A stretch of 22,912 nucleotides of DNA. It comes from CAZAOY01 sp964486925. Its GTDB lineage: Bacteria > Bacillota > Clostridia > Oscillospirales > Ruminococcaceae. A program made the position numbers and the translations under genes. The stretch spans positions 1 to 22,912 of the forward strand of contig CAZAOY010000041.1 in the NCBI GenBank assembly GCA_964486925.1, written 5' to 3'. Numbering within the stretch: the stretch's first letter is position 1; each line of letters starts with the position of its first letter. Shown here one piece after another: positions 15,252 through 21,930 of this stretch. The notes under the pieces are model-generated. The model made no database searches. It was not told where the DNA came from and worked only from the letters and a program-made list of their open reading frames with translations.

Positions 15252-15288
15252 GCTAAAATAACATCCCCGACCAAGTGGTCAGGGATGT
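15252..15288 (-). terminator. Rho-independent terminator of clpX
   Basis: On the minus strand an imperfect stem (7 bp, one mismatch, then 4-5 bp; 15261-15288) is followed by TTATTTTAG. It lies about 50 nt past the clpX stop. Between it and the previous stem-loop (15109-15251) I see nothing else. Confidence 0.75.
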
Positions 15289-15337
15289 CTAGATAATAAT
15301 GTAACACTAAGTCAAACTCTACCGCTTAAAATTGGGA

Positions 15338-16687
15338 TCATTTAGCCTTAGTTTCTTTTACCGCCGCAAGCTTTTCAACGTCTAAAGGCTTGCTTATCTC
15401 GATAGCCTTCTCCTTACGGGTAATCTTAGGTTGTGCGCCTTCGGTAACACATTCTTTGGTTATAGTAACTGTCTGGATAGTATCGTCCGAAGGTACTGTA
15501 AACATTAGATCGGATAATACATCCTCTAATATACCCCTAAGCCCACGTGCACCGGTCTTTCGCTCTAATGCTTTTCGCGCAATCTCAATCTTAGCATCCT
15601 CTTCAAAGATAAGTCTAACCTTATCAAGCTTAAATAGGGTGGTATACTGCTTTAGGAATGCATTCTTAGGCTCTTGTAGAATACGCACTAAAGCGCTCTC
15701 ATCAAGCTCTTGGAGCGGCGAGATTACCGGCAGACGACCAACCAACTCAGGTATTAACCCAAACTTAACAAGGTCATGCCCTGTAACCTTTTTAAGGATA
15801 TCAAACTCATCGGCGGAAGATTTAGCAGAGATATCTCCACCAAACCCTATAGAAGATTTATCCATACGGCTGTTAACAATCTTTTCAATACCATCAAAAG
15901 CACCGCCACAGATAAATAGAATATTCTTAGTATCAACCTGTATAAACTCTTGGTGCGGATGCTTACGTCCTCCCTGCGGAGGTACATTCGATACAGTACC
16001 CTCTAGAATCTTTAATAACGCTTGCTGTACACCTTCACCTGATACATCACGTGTTATGGAAGCATTCTCTGATTTTCTCGTTATCTTATCAATCTCGTCG
16101 ATAAAGATAATTCCCTTTTCAGCAAGCTCAACATCGTAATCCGCCGCCTGTAGCAGCCGTACAATAACGTTCTCAACGTCGTCCCCTACATACCCAGCCT
16201 CGGTTAGGGTGGTTGCGTCTGCTATAGCAAACGGTACATCAAGCAGATTTGCCAGTGTCTGCGCCATGTAGGTCTTACCTACCCCAGTTTTACCAATTAG
16301 CAAAACATTGCTCTTTTGCAATTCAACATCAAGTTTATCCCCCGCATTAATGCGCTTATAATGGTTGTAAACCGCAACAGCAAGTGTCTTTTTAGCGTAG
16401 TCCTGCCCTATAACATACTCATCAAAGACCTTCTTTATCTCAGCTGGCTTTAGAACACGCCCCGGATTAGCATGCTTTGCCGCCTTTTTTGACCGGTTTG
16501 CCTGACGCTGTTCATCTATATCATACTCATCGCTATCACCCATCGCGGCATCACCGTATATCATGTTATAGCAGATGTAGACACATTCATCACAGATATA
16601 GGCACCATTTCCTTCAAGCAGACGTGCCTGTTTTTCGTTCTTCCCACAAAAAGTACACTGTGGTAGCTTTTCATTACCTTTCGCCAT
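15338..16687 (-). CDS. clpX: ClpX, ATPase subunit of the Clp protease
   Basis: This hexameric AAA+ unfoldase recognises substrates and threads them into ClpP in the cytosol. From ATG 16687 it has 449 residues. The N-terminal zinc-binding domain has CTFC and CDEC (Cys11, 14, 32, 35). Walker A GKTGVGKT is at about 132-139, Walker B IIFIDEID at 193-200, the ClpP-docking IGF loop at 280-282 and sensor-2 GARGLR at 379-384. A GTG at 16711 would add eight residues (MGGEKRQD) not expected in the family and lacks a ribosome-binding site, so MAKGNEK is preferred, although its SD is also weak. It follows clpP by 180 nt in the order tig-clpP-clpX. The IGF loop shows it should partner the neighbouring ClpP. 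Confidence 0.96.
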   Translation of the reverse strand: MAKGNEKLPQCTFCGKNEKQARLLEGNGAYICDECVYICYNMIYGDAAMGDSDEYDIDEQRQANRSKKAAKHANPGRVLKPAEIKKVFDEYVIGQDYAKKTLAVAVYNHYKRINAGDKLDVELQKSNVLLIGKTGVGKTYMAQTLANLLDVPFAIADATTLTEAGYVGDDVENVIVRLLQAADYDVELAEKGIIFIDEIDKITRKSENASITRDVSGEGVQQALLKILEGTVSNVPPQGGRKHPHQEFIQVDTKNILFICGGAFDGIEKIVNSRMDKSSIGFGGDISAKSSADEFDILKKVTGHDLVKFGLIPELVGRLPVISPLQELDESALVRILQEPKNAFLKQYTTLFKLDKVRLIFEEDAKIEIARKALERKTGARGLRGILEDVLSDLMFTVPSDDTIQTVTITKECVTEGAQPKITRKEKAIEISKPLDVEKLAAVKETKAK

Positions 16688-16747
16688 ATCCTGTCTCTTT
16701 TCCCCGCCCACAATTATATTGCTTTTACAAAGGACTATAATGCTTTA

Positions 16748-16833
16748 CTGCATAATACTAAGCAGATCAAAAAACACATTAACTAGATATAAACCCTATG
16801 TTTTTCGGCTTTATGTGCAGATTAGTATTACAG
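16748..16833. repeat. Inverted repeat in the clpP-clpX gap
   Basis: CTG-CA-TAATACTAA (16748-16761) can pair with TTAGTATTACAG (16822-16833), leaving a two-base CA bulge. A second inverted repeat CTAAGCA/TGCTTAG (16758-16764, 16844-16850) overlaps it as an alternative pairing. The structure may modulate clpX expression or be a decayed palindromic element. Confidence 0.4.
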
Positions 16834-16867
16834 CCCTTGGTATTGCTTAGCGGAAAGCTAATACAAA

Positions 16868-17449
16868 TTATCGTTTACTTATAACCTTGTCGATCAGCCC
16901 GTACTCTGCCGCCTCGTTAGCAGACATAAAGTAGTCACGTTCACAGTCGGCTTCAATTACATCGATAGGTTTACCGGTATTCTCTGCTAGTATTGTGTTA
17001 AGGTGTTTCTTCATCTTTAATAGACGTCTAGCCTGAATCTGGATATCAGTTTCTTGACCTCTAGCACCCCCTGATGGCTGGTGAATCATTACCTCACTGT
17101 TAGGAAGCGCAAACCTTTTGCCCTTAGCACCGCTAGAAAGCAAAAACGCACCCATAGAAGCCGCCATACCCACACAGATTGTGGATACATCGCACTTAAT
17201 ATACTGCATTGTATCGTATATAGCCATACCCGCAGTTATCGATCCGCCTGGGCTGTTAATATAAAGATGGATATCCTTATCAGGGTCTTGGCTTTCAAGA
17301 TATAGTAGCTGTGCTACTACAAGTGTCGCTGTGGTATCGTTTACCTCCTCCGACAGCATAACAATTCTGTCATTGAGTAGACGTGAGAATATGTCGTATG
17401 AGCGTTCACCACGACTTGTTTGCTCCACGACCATTGGTACTAAACTCAT
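16868..17449 (-). CDS. clpP: ClpP, proteolytic subunit of the Clp protease
   Basis: This serine peptidase forms the tetradecameric chamber that degrades proteins delivered by ClpX or ClpC. The protein has 193 residues, standard length, with no long propeptide. The catalytic triad is Ser98 (GMAASMGA), His123 (VMIHQPSGG) and Asp172 (RDYFMS). INSPGGS (65-70) and the QTSRGERSYDIFSRLL N-terminus are typical of housekeeping ClpP. The ATG at 17449 has GGAGG just upstream. It lies between tig and clpX, and two hairpins separate it from tig, suggesting attenuation or processing. I looked for a CtsR tandem-heptad operator upstream and did not see one. Confidence 0.98.
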   Translation of the reverse strand: MSLVPMVVEQTSRGERSYDIFSRLLNDRIVMLSEEVNDTTATLVVAQLLYLESQDPDKDIHLYINSPGGSITAGMAIYDTMQYIKCDVSTICVGMAASMGAFLLSSGAKGKRFALPNSEVMIHQPSGGARGQETDIQIQARRLLKMKKHLNTILAENTGKPIDVIEADCERDYFMSANEAAEYGLIDKVISKR

Positions 17450-17488
17450 AAATTACCCTCCTTGTATAAACTACAAATTAACAAAACC

Positions 17489-17514
17489 GCAAGCCCTAGT
17501 TTAATAGGTCTTGC
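17489..17514 (-). terminator. Hairpin with T-rich tail between tig and clpP
   Basis: GCAAG/CTTGC plus CCTA/TAGG, separated by one mismatch, form a 9-bp stem around a six-base loop. On the minus strand it is followed by GGTTTTGTTAATTTG. It may partly terminate tig transcripts before clpP. Confidence 0.45.
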
Positions 17515-17519
17515 AATGC

Positions 17520-17552
17520 GATAAACGCCGCCTAAATTAGGCAACGTTTATC
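17520..17552 (-). terminator. Second hairpin between tig and clpP
   Basis: GATAAACG/CGTTTATC (8 bp) and GCCTA/TAGGC (5 bp), with a 2x2 internal loop and a three-base apical loop, lie 20 nt after the tig stop. There is no T-tail. With the neighbouring hairpin it makes a tandem structure in the tig-clpP gap. Confidence 0.45.
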
Positions 17553-17572
17553 CATTTTATTGATTAGCTAAA

Positions 17573-18853
17573 CTATTTAATAACCGCTGTATCCTTAACT
17601 AGGTCGATCGCTTTATTAACAGCGATATCCTTAGCAAGTTGTTCTACTGGAACATATAGCTTAATCTTTTCTACTTCCATCTTATAGTTTTCTGCCATCT
17701 TATCATATTCAGCATTAATCTCTTCATCGGAAGCGGTAATACCCTCTAGTTCTACAATCTTTTCAAGTGCAAGCCTAATCTTAACCTGTTTCTCTGCTTG
17801 CTCTTCAAAGGTTTTACGGAATGATGCCATCTCCATACCTGCATACTTTAGGTAATCCTCAAGCTTTAGTCCTTGTGCCTGTAGACGTTGTTCAAAGTCC
17901 ATAACAAACTCATCAACCCTTGCATCAAACATCTGTTGTGGGATGGTAGATGTCATGTTCTCTATTACGGTATCAATTAGCTTGTTTTCGCAGTCTGTTT
18001 CTGCTTTTTTGTCTGCCTGTTCTTGCATCTTTGCTTTGGTGTCAGCCTTAAGCTCTTCTAATGTGTTAAACTCGCTAACATCCTTTGCAAACTCATCATC
18101 AATTACAGGGGTTTCCTTTGTCTTGATTGAATGGATTAGACATTCAAATACAACAGGCTTGCCCTTTAATTCTTCTGCATGGTAGTCTTCTGGGAAGGTT
18201 ACCTCTACATTAAATGGTTCTTCTGGATTTTTCCCAACCATCTGATCCTCAAATCCAGGGATAAACTGCCCGCTACCAAGCTCTAAAGAGAAATCGGTTG
18301 CTTCGCCGCCTTCAAATGGTACACCGTCAGCAAATCCCTTAAAGTCAAACACAACAGTGTCCTTAAGCGCCGCCGCACGGTCTGTAACATCAACAAGACG
18401 AGAATTTCTTTCGCTCATAGCCTTAATTCTTTCGTCAAGCTGTTCATCGGTTACAGTATTGACATCTTTTGTCACTTCTATTCCCTTATAATTAGAAACT
18501 TCCACCTCAGGCTTAGTAATGCAGATAGCCTTAAACTTAAAGCCTTCATCCTTGCCTACAGATAACACCTCAACTTCAGGACGCGCAACAATTTCAAGCG
18601 ATAGCTCATTGATCGCCTTTTGTAGCTCTACAGGATAAAGTGCGTTAATTGCATCTTCAAAGAATACACCTTCGCCATACATCTTTTCAACCATCTTGCG
18701 TGGCGCTTTACCCTTTCTAAATCCAGGTACAGAGATGCTCTTTGAGTTTTTTGCAAAAGCTTTAGCAACCTCTGCTTCAAACGTCTTAGCATCTACCTCT
18801 ATAAGTAACTCATGTGTATTAATGCTTGTATTGTTGTTCTCTAAAATAGCCAT
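17573..18853 (-). CDS. tig: Trigger factor
   Basis: This ribosome-bound chaperone and peptidyl-prolyl isomerase protects nascent chains at the exit tunnel. From ATG 18853 it has 426 residues. The N-terminal domain has the ribosome-binding signature GFRKGK (44-49). An FKBP-type PPIase domain spans about 150-235, and the helical chaperone domain fills the rest. The frame stays open to 18901, but GGAGGG stands four bases before ATG 18853, MAILENNNT is the usual kind of N-terminus, and the proposed promoter would initiate at about 18883, so the longer version is rejected. It is first in the tig-clpP-clpX series, a common Firmicute order. Confidence 0.96.
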   Translation of the reverse strand: MAILENNNTSINTHELLIEVDAKTFEAEVAKAFAKNSKSISVPGFRKGKAPRKMVEKMYGEGVFFEDAINALYPVELQKAINELSLEIVARPEVEVLSVGKDEGFKFKAICITKPEVEVSNYKGIEVTKDVNTVTDEQLDERIKAMSERNSRLVDVTDRAAALKDTVVFDFKGFADGVPFEGGEATDFSLELGSGQFIPGFEDQMVGKNPEEPFNVEVTFPEDYHAEELKGKPVVFECLIHSIKTKETPVIDDEFAKDVSEFNTLEELKADTKAKMQEQADKKAETDCENKLIDTVIENMTSTIPQQMFDARVDEFVMDFEQRLQAQGLKLEDYLKYAGMEMASFRKTFEEQAEKQVKIRLALEKIVELEGITASDEEINAEYDKMAENYKMEVEKIKLYVPVEQLAKDIAVNKAIDLVKDTAVIK

Positions 18854-18889
18854 ATTTCCCTCCATTAATTGTATTACTATTAGGTGGTT

Positions 18890-18917
18890 GTTATACCTCA
18901 ATCAATTACTTTGACAG
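18890..18917 (-). promoter_or_regulatory. Putative sigma-A promoter of tig
   Basis: On the minus strand CTGTCA (18912-18917), a 16-nt spacer and TATAAC (18890-18895) place a start near 18883, 30 nt before the tig ATG. The -35 box falls inside the near end of the palindromic element at 18905-19004. Confidence 0.4.
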
Positions 18918-19004
18918 TTAAATGTAGCAGGTTTTCTTTTAAAATAAAAGCTACTAACGCAAGTACTGCTAAGTATAGCTTCTACCACTAAGTGCCTAAG
19001 TAAT
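18905..19004. repeat. 100-bp imperfect palindromic element upstream of tig
   Basis: The ends ATTACTTTGACAGTTA (18905-18920) and TAAGTGCCTAAGTAAT (18989-19004) are inverted repeats matching at 13 of 16 positions. The far end is nearly identical, including the following AT, to the far end of the element before thrC (21826-21926), and the two elements are 100 and 101 bp long. It looks like a small non-coding MITE- or REP-like unit. Confidence 0.45.
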
Positions 19005-19055
19005 ATATCTACATAAAGGCGCTAGGCCTTATTCTTTAAATTGACGATTGCATTG

Positions 19056-19096
19056 TACAATTACCTAACTGTATATGATACAATTAGGTAATTGTA
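19056..19096. terminator. 41-bp AT-rich stem-loop after the metallophosphoesterase gene
   Basis: Arms 19056-19074 and 19078-19096 are inverted repeats matching at 18 of 19 positions around an ATG loop. It lies about 70 nt past the phosphoesterase stop and upstream of tig. No T-run follows. Termination is the simplest reading; a protein-binding palindrome is the alternative. Confidence 0.55.
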
Positions 19097-19166
19097 TCAT
19101 AGTTGATTATAACATATATTCTCATAAAAAACCATAGGTATTTCATTTTTTTCCCTTTTGCAGTAA

Positions 19167-19856
19167 TTAACGTATTTTAACAGGATTAAACTGTATAAAA
19201 TCACAAGAAACCAGACGATACGAAATACCGTTTCTTATACCGTTTATAGCGTACCTAGCACCCTTGCCATGTATGTGGCCATAGTAACATTCCCGTATAC
19301 CGTATTCATGCAAGACCGCTAAAATCTCATCACATTCATTCGACCCAAATATAGGGGGATAATGTAAAAATACTATCTGCTCTTTGCCATACCTCTTCCC
19401 ATGCTCTAATGACAGACGTAGTCTACCTGCCTCTCTAGCGGTAATCTTAGCGCTAGCGTTCTCGCTAGTTTCGTTTACCCAACCACGACTGCCGCAGATA
19501 ACGATGTCCTCATACTCATAGCTATTGTTAAACAGCATTGAGATACGATCAAAGCCATGCTTTGCTAAAAACTTATCTGTAGAGGATTTAGTGCTAAACC
19601 AGTAGTCATGGTTACCCCTTAAGATAATCTTCTTTCCCTTTAGGCTATCGTTAATATACTTAAAGTCGGTATAAGCGCCCTCTAGTGTCATTGCCCAAGA
19701 GATATCTCCCGCTATTACTACAGTGTCTTCGTCCTTTACTATATCGTTCCATAGATAAGTAAGCCTATTTACATAGTCCTCCCATCCTGCAAATATATCC
19801 ATCGGCTTGTCCGAGCCAAGGGATAGGTGTAGATCCGCTATTGCGAACAAACTCAT
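19167..19856 (-). CDS. Calcineurin-like metallophosphoesterase
   Basis: This is a probable cytosolic di-metal phosphodiesterase or phosphatase with unknown substrate. The protein has 229 residues. All metallophosphoesterase ligands are visible: DLH (Asp8, His10), GD (Asp51), GNHD (81-84), His165 and GHIH (193-196). It belongs to the compact bacterial single-domain type with no signal peptide. The ATG at 19856 is preceded by AAGAAGGTGAT, a strong ribosome-binding site. It is divergent from the DUF1540 gene, with a 34-bp palindrome between them. Nothing nearby indicates the substrate. Confidence 0.92.
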   Translation of the reverse strand: MSLFAIADLHLSLGSDKPMDIFAGWEDYVNRLTYLWNDIVKDEDTVVIAGDISWAMTLEGAYTDFKYINDSLKGKKIILRGNHDYWFSTKSSTDKFLAKHGFDRISMLFNNSYEYEDIVICGSRGWVNETSENASAKITAREAGRLRLSLEHGKRYGKEQIVFLHYPPIFGSNECDEILAVLHEYGIRECYYGHIHGKGARYAINGIRNGISYRLVSCDFIQFNPVKIR

Positions 19857-19906
19857 AAATCACCTTCTTTACAATTTAGAATAATTTTTACATTTTTAGT
19901 ACATAA

Positions 19907-19940
19907 TATAATAACCGCTTTAAAATTAGTGGTTATTATA
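19907..19940. promoter_or_regulatory. Palindrome between the divergent phosphoesterase and DUF1540 genes
   Basis: Arms TATAATAACCGCT (19907-19919) and AGTGGTTATTATA (19928-19940) are inverted repeats with one mismatch around an eight-base AT loop. Each arm contains an outward-reading TATAAT. It could be a shared operator, overlapping divergent promoters, or a hairpin in one leader. Confidence 0.45.
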
Positions 19941-19975
19941 GTTTTAACTTAATATTTGAAAGGATGTGTCTTACT

Positions 19976-20164
19976 ATGGAAAATATGAATTCTAAGATGC
20001 AAGGGGCTAATAAAACACCTCTTCAAGGGATCTGCTGTGACGCTACAAACTGTATCCACAACAACCACAAAAAGGGTTGTACCGCTCCTTCAATCAACGT
20101 AGGCGATACCACTGCTAAAAACTGTGCTGATACACTTTGCCAGTCTTTTGAAGCTTCAAAATAG
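19976..20164 (+). CDS. DUF1540 domain Cys-rich small protein
   Basis: This small clostridial protein contains the DUF1540 motif, probably metal-binding, of unknown function. It has 62 residues from ATG 19976. The six cysteines lie in one block after GI: CC, then NC, GC, NC and LCQSFEA, with HNNHKKGC and a central APSINVGD typical of the domain. An ATG at 19964 would add four residues but directly abuts the AAAGG ribosome-binding site, so the next ATG is preferred; 19985 is also possible. It is monocistronic and followed by a 17-bp stem-loop. Confidence 0.88.
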   Translation: MENMNSKMQGANKTPLQGICCDATNCIHNNHKKGCTAPSINVGDTTAKNCADTLCQSFEASK

Positions 20165-20178
20165 CCTTTTCCCGCACT

Positions 20179-20218
20179 CGAACAGTAGTAAATTTTTACG
20201 TAAATTTACTACTGTTCG
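20179..20218 (+). terminator. Long stem-loop after the DUF1540 gene
   Basis: A 17-bp perfect stem (20179-20195 with 20202-20218) surrounds a TTACGT loop, starting 14 nt after the stop codon. No T-run follows. As it lies between convergent genes it may stop transcription from both sides. Confidence 0.7.
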
Positions 20219-20304
20219 TCGCATATTAAGAAGTATCACCATCTAAAGTTTACTAGCGGATATTATAATACCCCTAGATTACCTTATACCCTTACATATT
20301 ATCG

Positions 20305-21795
20305 CTAAAGCAAGATACCCTTTATATAATCCAGCATAGATTCGCTCTCGATAACATCGCTGTGAAGGATAGGTAGCTCCTCTAGCTCTGCTAATGAGGA
20401 GGAAACCTCTAACCCCGAAATCTCATAAAGCTTGTCAATATCCTTATATTCATCACCGGTGGTAGCATTTTTGTCTATGCTTTCCAGTACGCTAGATACA
20501 AACTTATATGGACTAGCGGTGGATACAATAATTACCTTCTTATCATCCCCTGTTTTTTGCTTATACTGCTCATATACGTTAACCGCAACAGCCGTATGGG
20601 TGTCGCATAGATAAGAATATCTGCTAAACACCTTCTTGATGGTGTCCCTTGTCCCCTCATCATCGCAACAGCCTGCAAAGAAGTTTTCCTTAAGCTTAGC
20701 CTTTACTTCATCCCCTACTTCAAAACGACCGGTATTACTTAGCTTGTTATAGTACTCTTGTACTACTGTATCATCTCTATCGGTAAGGTCAAATAAAAGC
20801 CGCTCTAGGTTTGAAGATATCAATATATCCATTGACGGGGATAGAGTCTGATAAAACTCTCTGTTTCTATCATATATCCCTGTATCGATAAAGTCGGTTA
20901 GGATATTATTTTTATTTGAAGCGCAGATTAGCTTACCCAGAGGTAACCCCATCCTTTTAGCATAGTAGGCGGCTAGTATATTACCAAAGTTACCTGTCGG
21001 TACTGTAACGTTTACCACCTCGCCGCATTTTATCTCCTCGTTTTTGATAAGATCGGCATAACAGCTAAAGTAGTAGACAATCTGTGGTAATAAACGTCCC
21101 CAGTTAATTGAGTTTGCCGAGGACAGCTTTATGTTGTGCGACCCTAAAACCGATGAGAACTCGTCGTCCGCAAAGATACGTTTTACCCCGGTCTGCGCAT
21201 CATCAAAGTTGCCTTTAATCCCGCATACATATACATTCCCGCCCTGCTGTGTCTGCATCTGGCGCTTTTGCATAGGGCTTACACCATTTTCAGGGTAGAA
21301 TACGATAACCTTAACCCCTTTCACATCCTTAAACCCTTCAAGCGCCGCCTTGCCAGTATCCCCCGAAGTAGCAACTAAAATTACAATCTCGCCCTTAGTG
21401 TTTGTAATAGCTTGGGAGGTGGTTAGCAGATGAGGTAGTATCTGTAGCGCCATATCCTTAAAAGCGCAGGTAGGGCCGCCCCACAGCTCTAGCATATATG
21501 TACCGTCATATAGATGGGATATCTGGGTAATCTCTTCAGATTCAAACTTTTTATCGGTGTAGGCACTGTCTACACAATGTTCAATCTGCTCCTTAGTAAA
21601 ATCCGTTAGGAACAAGGACAGTATCTCCTTAGCACGCTCGTTATAGGTCTTAGCCGCTAAGCCCTCTATAGCCACACCATTAAGGTGAGGTAGCGTAGTC
21701 GGTACAAAAAGTCCCCTGTCAAGCGATAAACCCTTTACAATAGCACCCGCCGCATTAATTGATACATTCTTATCTCGTGTACTCTGATACTTCAT
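20305..21795 (-). CDS. thrC: Threonine synthase
   Basis: This PLP enzyme converts O-phosphohomoserine to threonine. The protein has 496 residues, the long class related to E. coli and yeast ThrC. The N-terminal block YQSTRD is followed by GLSLDRGLFVP. The PLP lysine is Lys113 in GPTCAFKDMA, then ATSGDTGKAAL, FYPENGVSPMQKRQM and the phosphate-binding TVPTGNFGN. The ATG at 21795 has AAAGGCGG about 10 nt upstream. The 135-nt gap after the rnhB-yraN gene is mostly a 101-bp palindromic element. No T-box was recognised. No other threonine pathway gene is in the window. Confidence 0.97.
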   Translation of the reverse strand: MKYQSTRDKNVSINAAGAIVKGLSLDRGLFVPTTLPHLNGVAIEGLAAKTYNERAKEILSLFLTDFTKEQIEHCVDSAYTDKKFESEEITQISHLYDGTYMLELWGGPTCAFKDMALQILPHLLTTSQAITNTKGEIVILVATSGDTGKAALEGFKDVKGVKVIVFYPENGVSPMQKRQMQTQQGGNVYVCGIKGNFDDAQTGVKRIFADDEFSSVLGSHNIKLSSANSINWGRLLPQIVYYFSCYADLIKNEEIKCGEVVNVTVPTGNFGNILAAYYAKRMGLPLGKLICASNKNNILTDFIDTGIYDRNREFYQTLSPSMDILISSNLERLLFDLTDRDDTVVQEYYNKLSNTGRFEVGDEVKAKLKENFFAGCCDDEGTRDTIKKVFSRYSYLCDTHTAVAVNVYEQYKQKTGDDKKVIIVSTASPYKFVSSVLESIDKNATTGDEYKDIDKLYEISGLEVSSSLAELEELPILHSDVIESESMLDYIKGILL

Positions 21796-21825
21796 TAATC
21801 AATTCCGCCTTTCTTCTCAAGCATT

Positions 21826-21926
21826 ATTACTTCAGCACTTAGTGTTAGCAACTGCGCTTTGCAATTCATTCAATATTAGCAGTAAATTTTGAGTAAAAAC
21901 CAGCAACATTTAAGTGCCAAAGTAAT
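21826..21926. repeat. 101-bp imperfect palindromic element upstream of thrC
   Basis: Ends ATTACTTCAGCACTTA (21826-21841) and TAAGTGCCAAAGTAAT (21911-21926) form a 16-bp inverted repeat in which the two central mismatches become G-U pairs in the minus-strand RNA. The far end matches the element before tig at 17 of 18 positions. It fills most of the rnhB/yraN-thrC gap and begins only 5 nt from the upstream gene's stop. Confidence 0.5.
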
Positions 21927-21930
21927 ATCA

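Noticed and set aside
16688..16711. GTG start for ClpX adding MGGEKRQD
   Set aside because: There is no ribosome-binding site ahead of the GTG, and the family usually starts close to the zinc finger, as MAKGNEK does.
17450..17572. CtsR operator ahead of clpP
   Set aside because: No tandem GGTCAAA-type heptads are present; only two hairpins were found.
18854..18901. Sixteen-residue N-terminal extension of trigger factor
   Set aside because: The strong GGAGGG and usual N-terminus are at ATG 18853, and the likely promoter would start downstream of 18901.
18911..18916. Perfect TTGACA on the plus strand upstream of tig
   Set aside because: No -10 box occurs at 16-18 bp and no plus-strand gene follows; on the other strand it is part of the palindromic element and of the tig promoter.
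21796..21930. T-box leader upstream of thrC
   Set aside because: No T-box-like conserved sequence or terminator/antiterminator pair was seen; the structure present is the 101-bp palindromic element.
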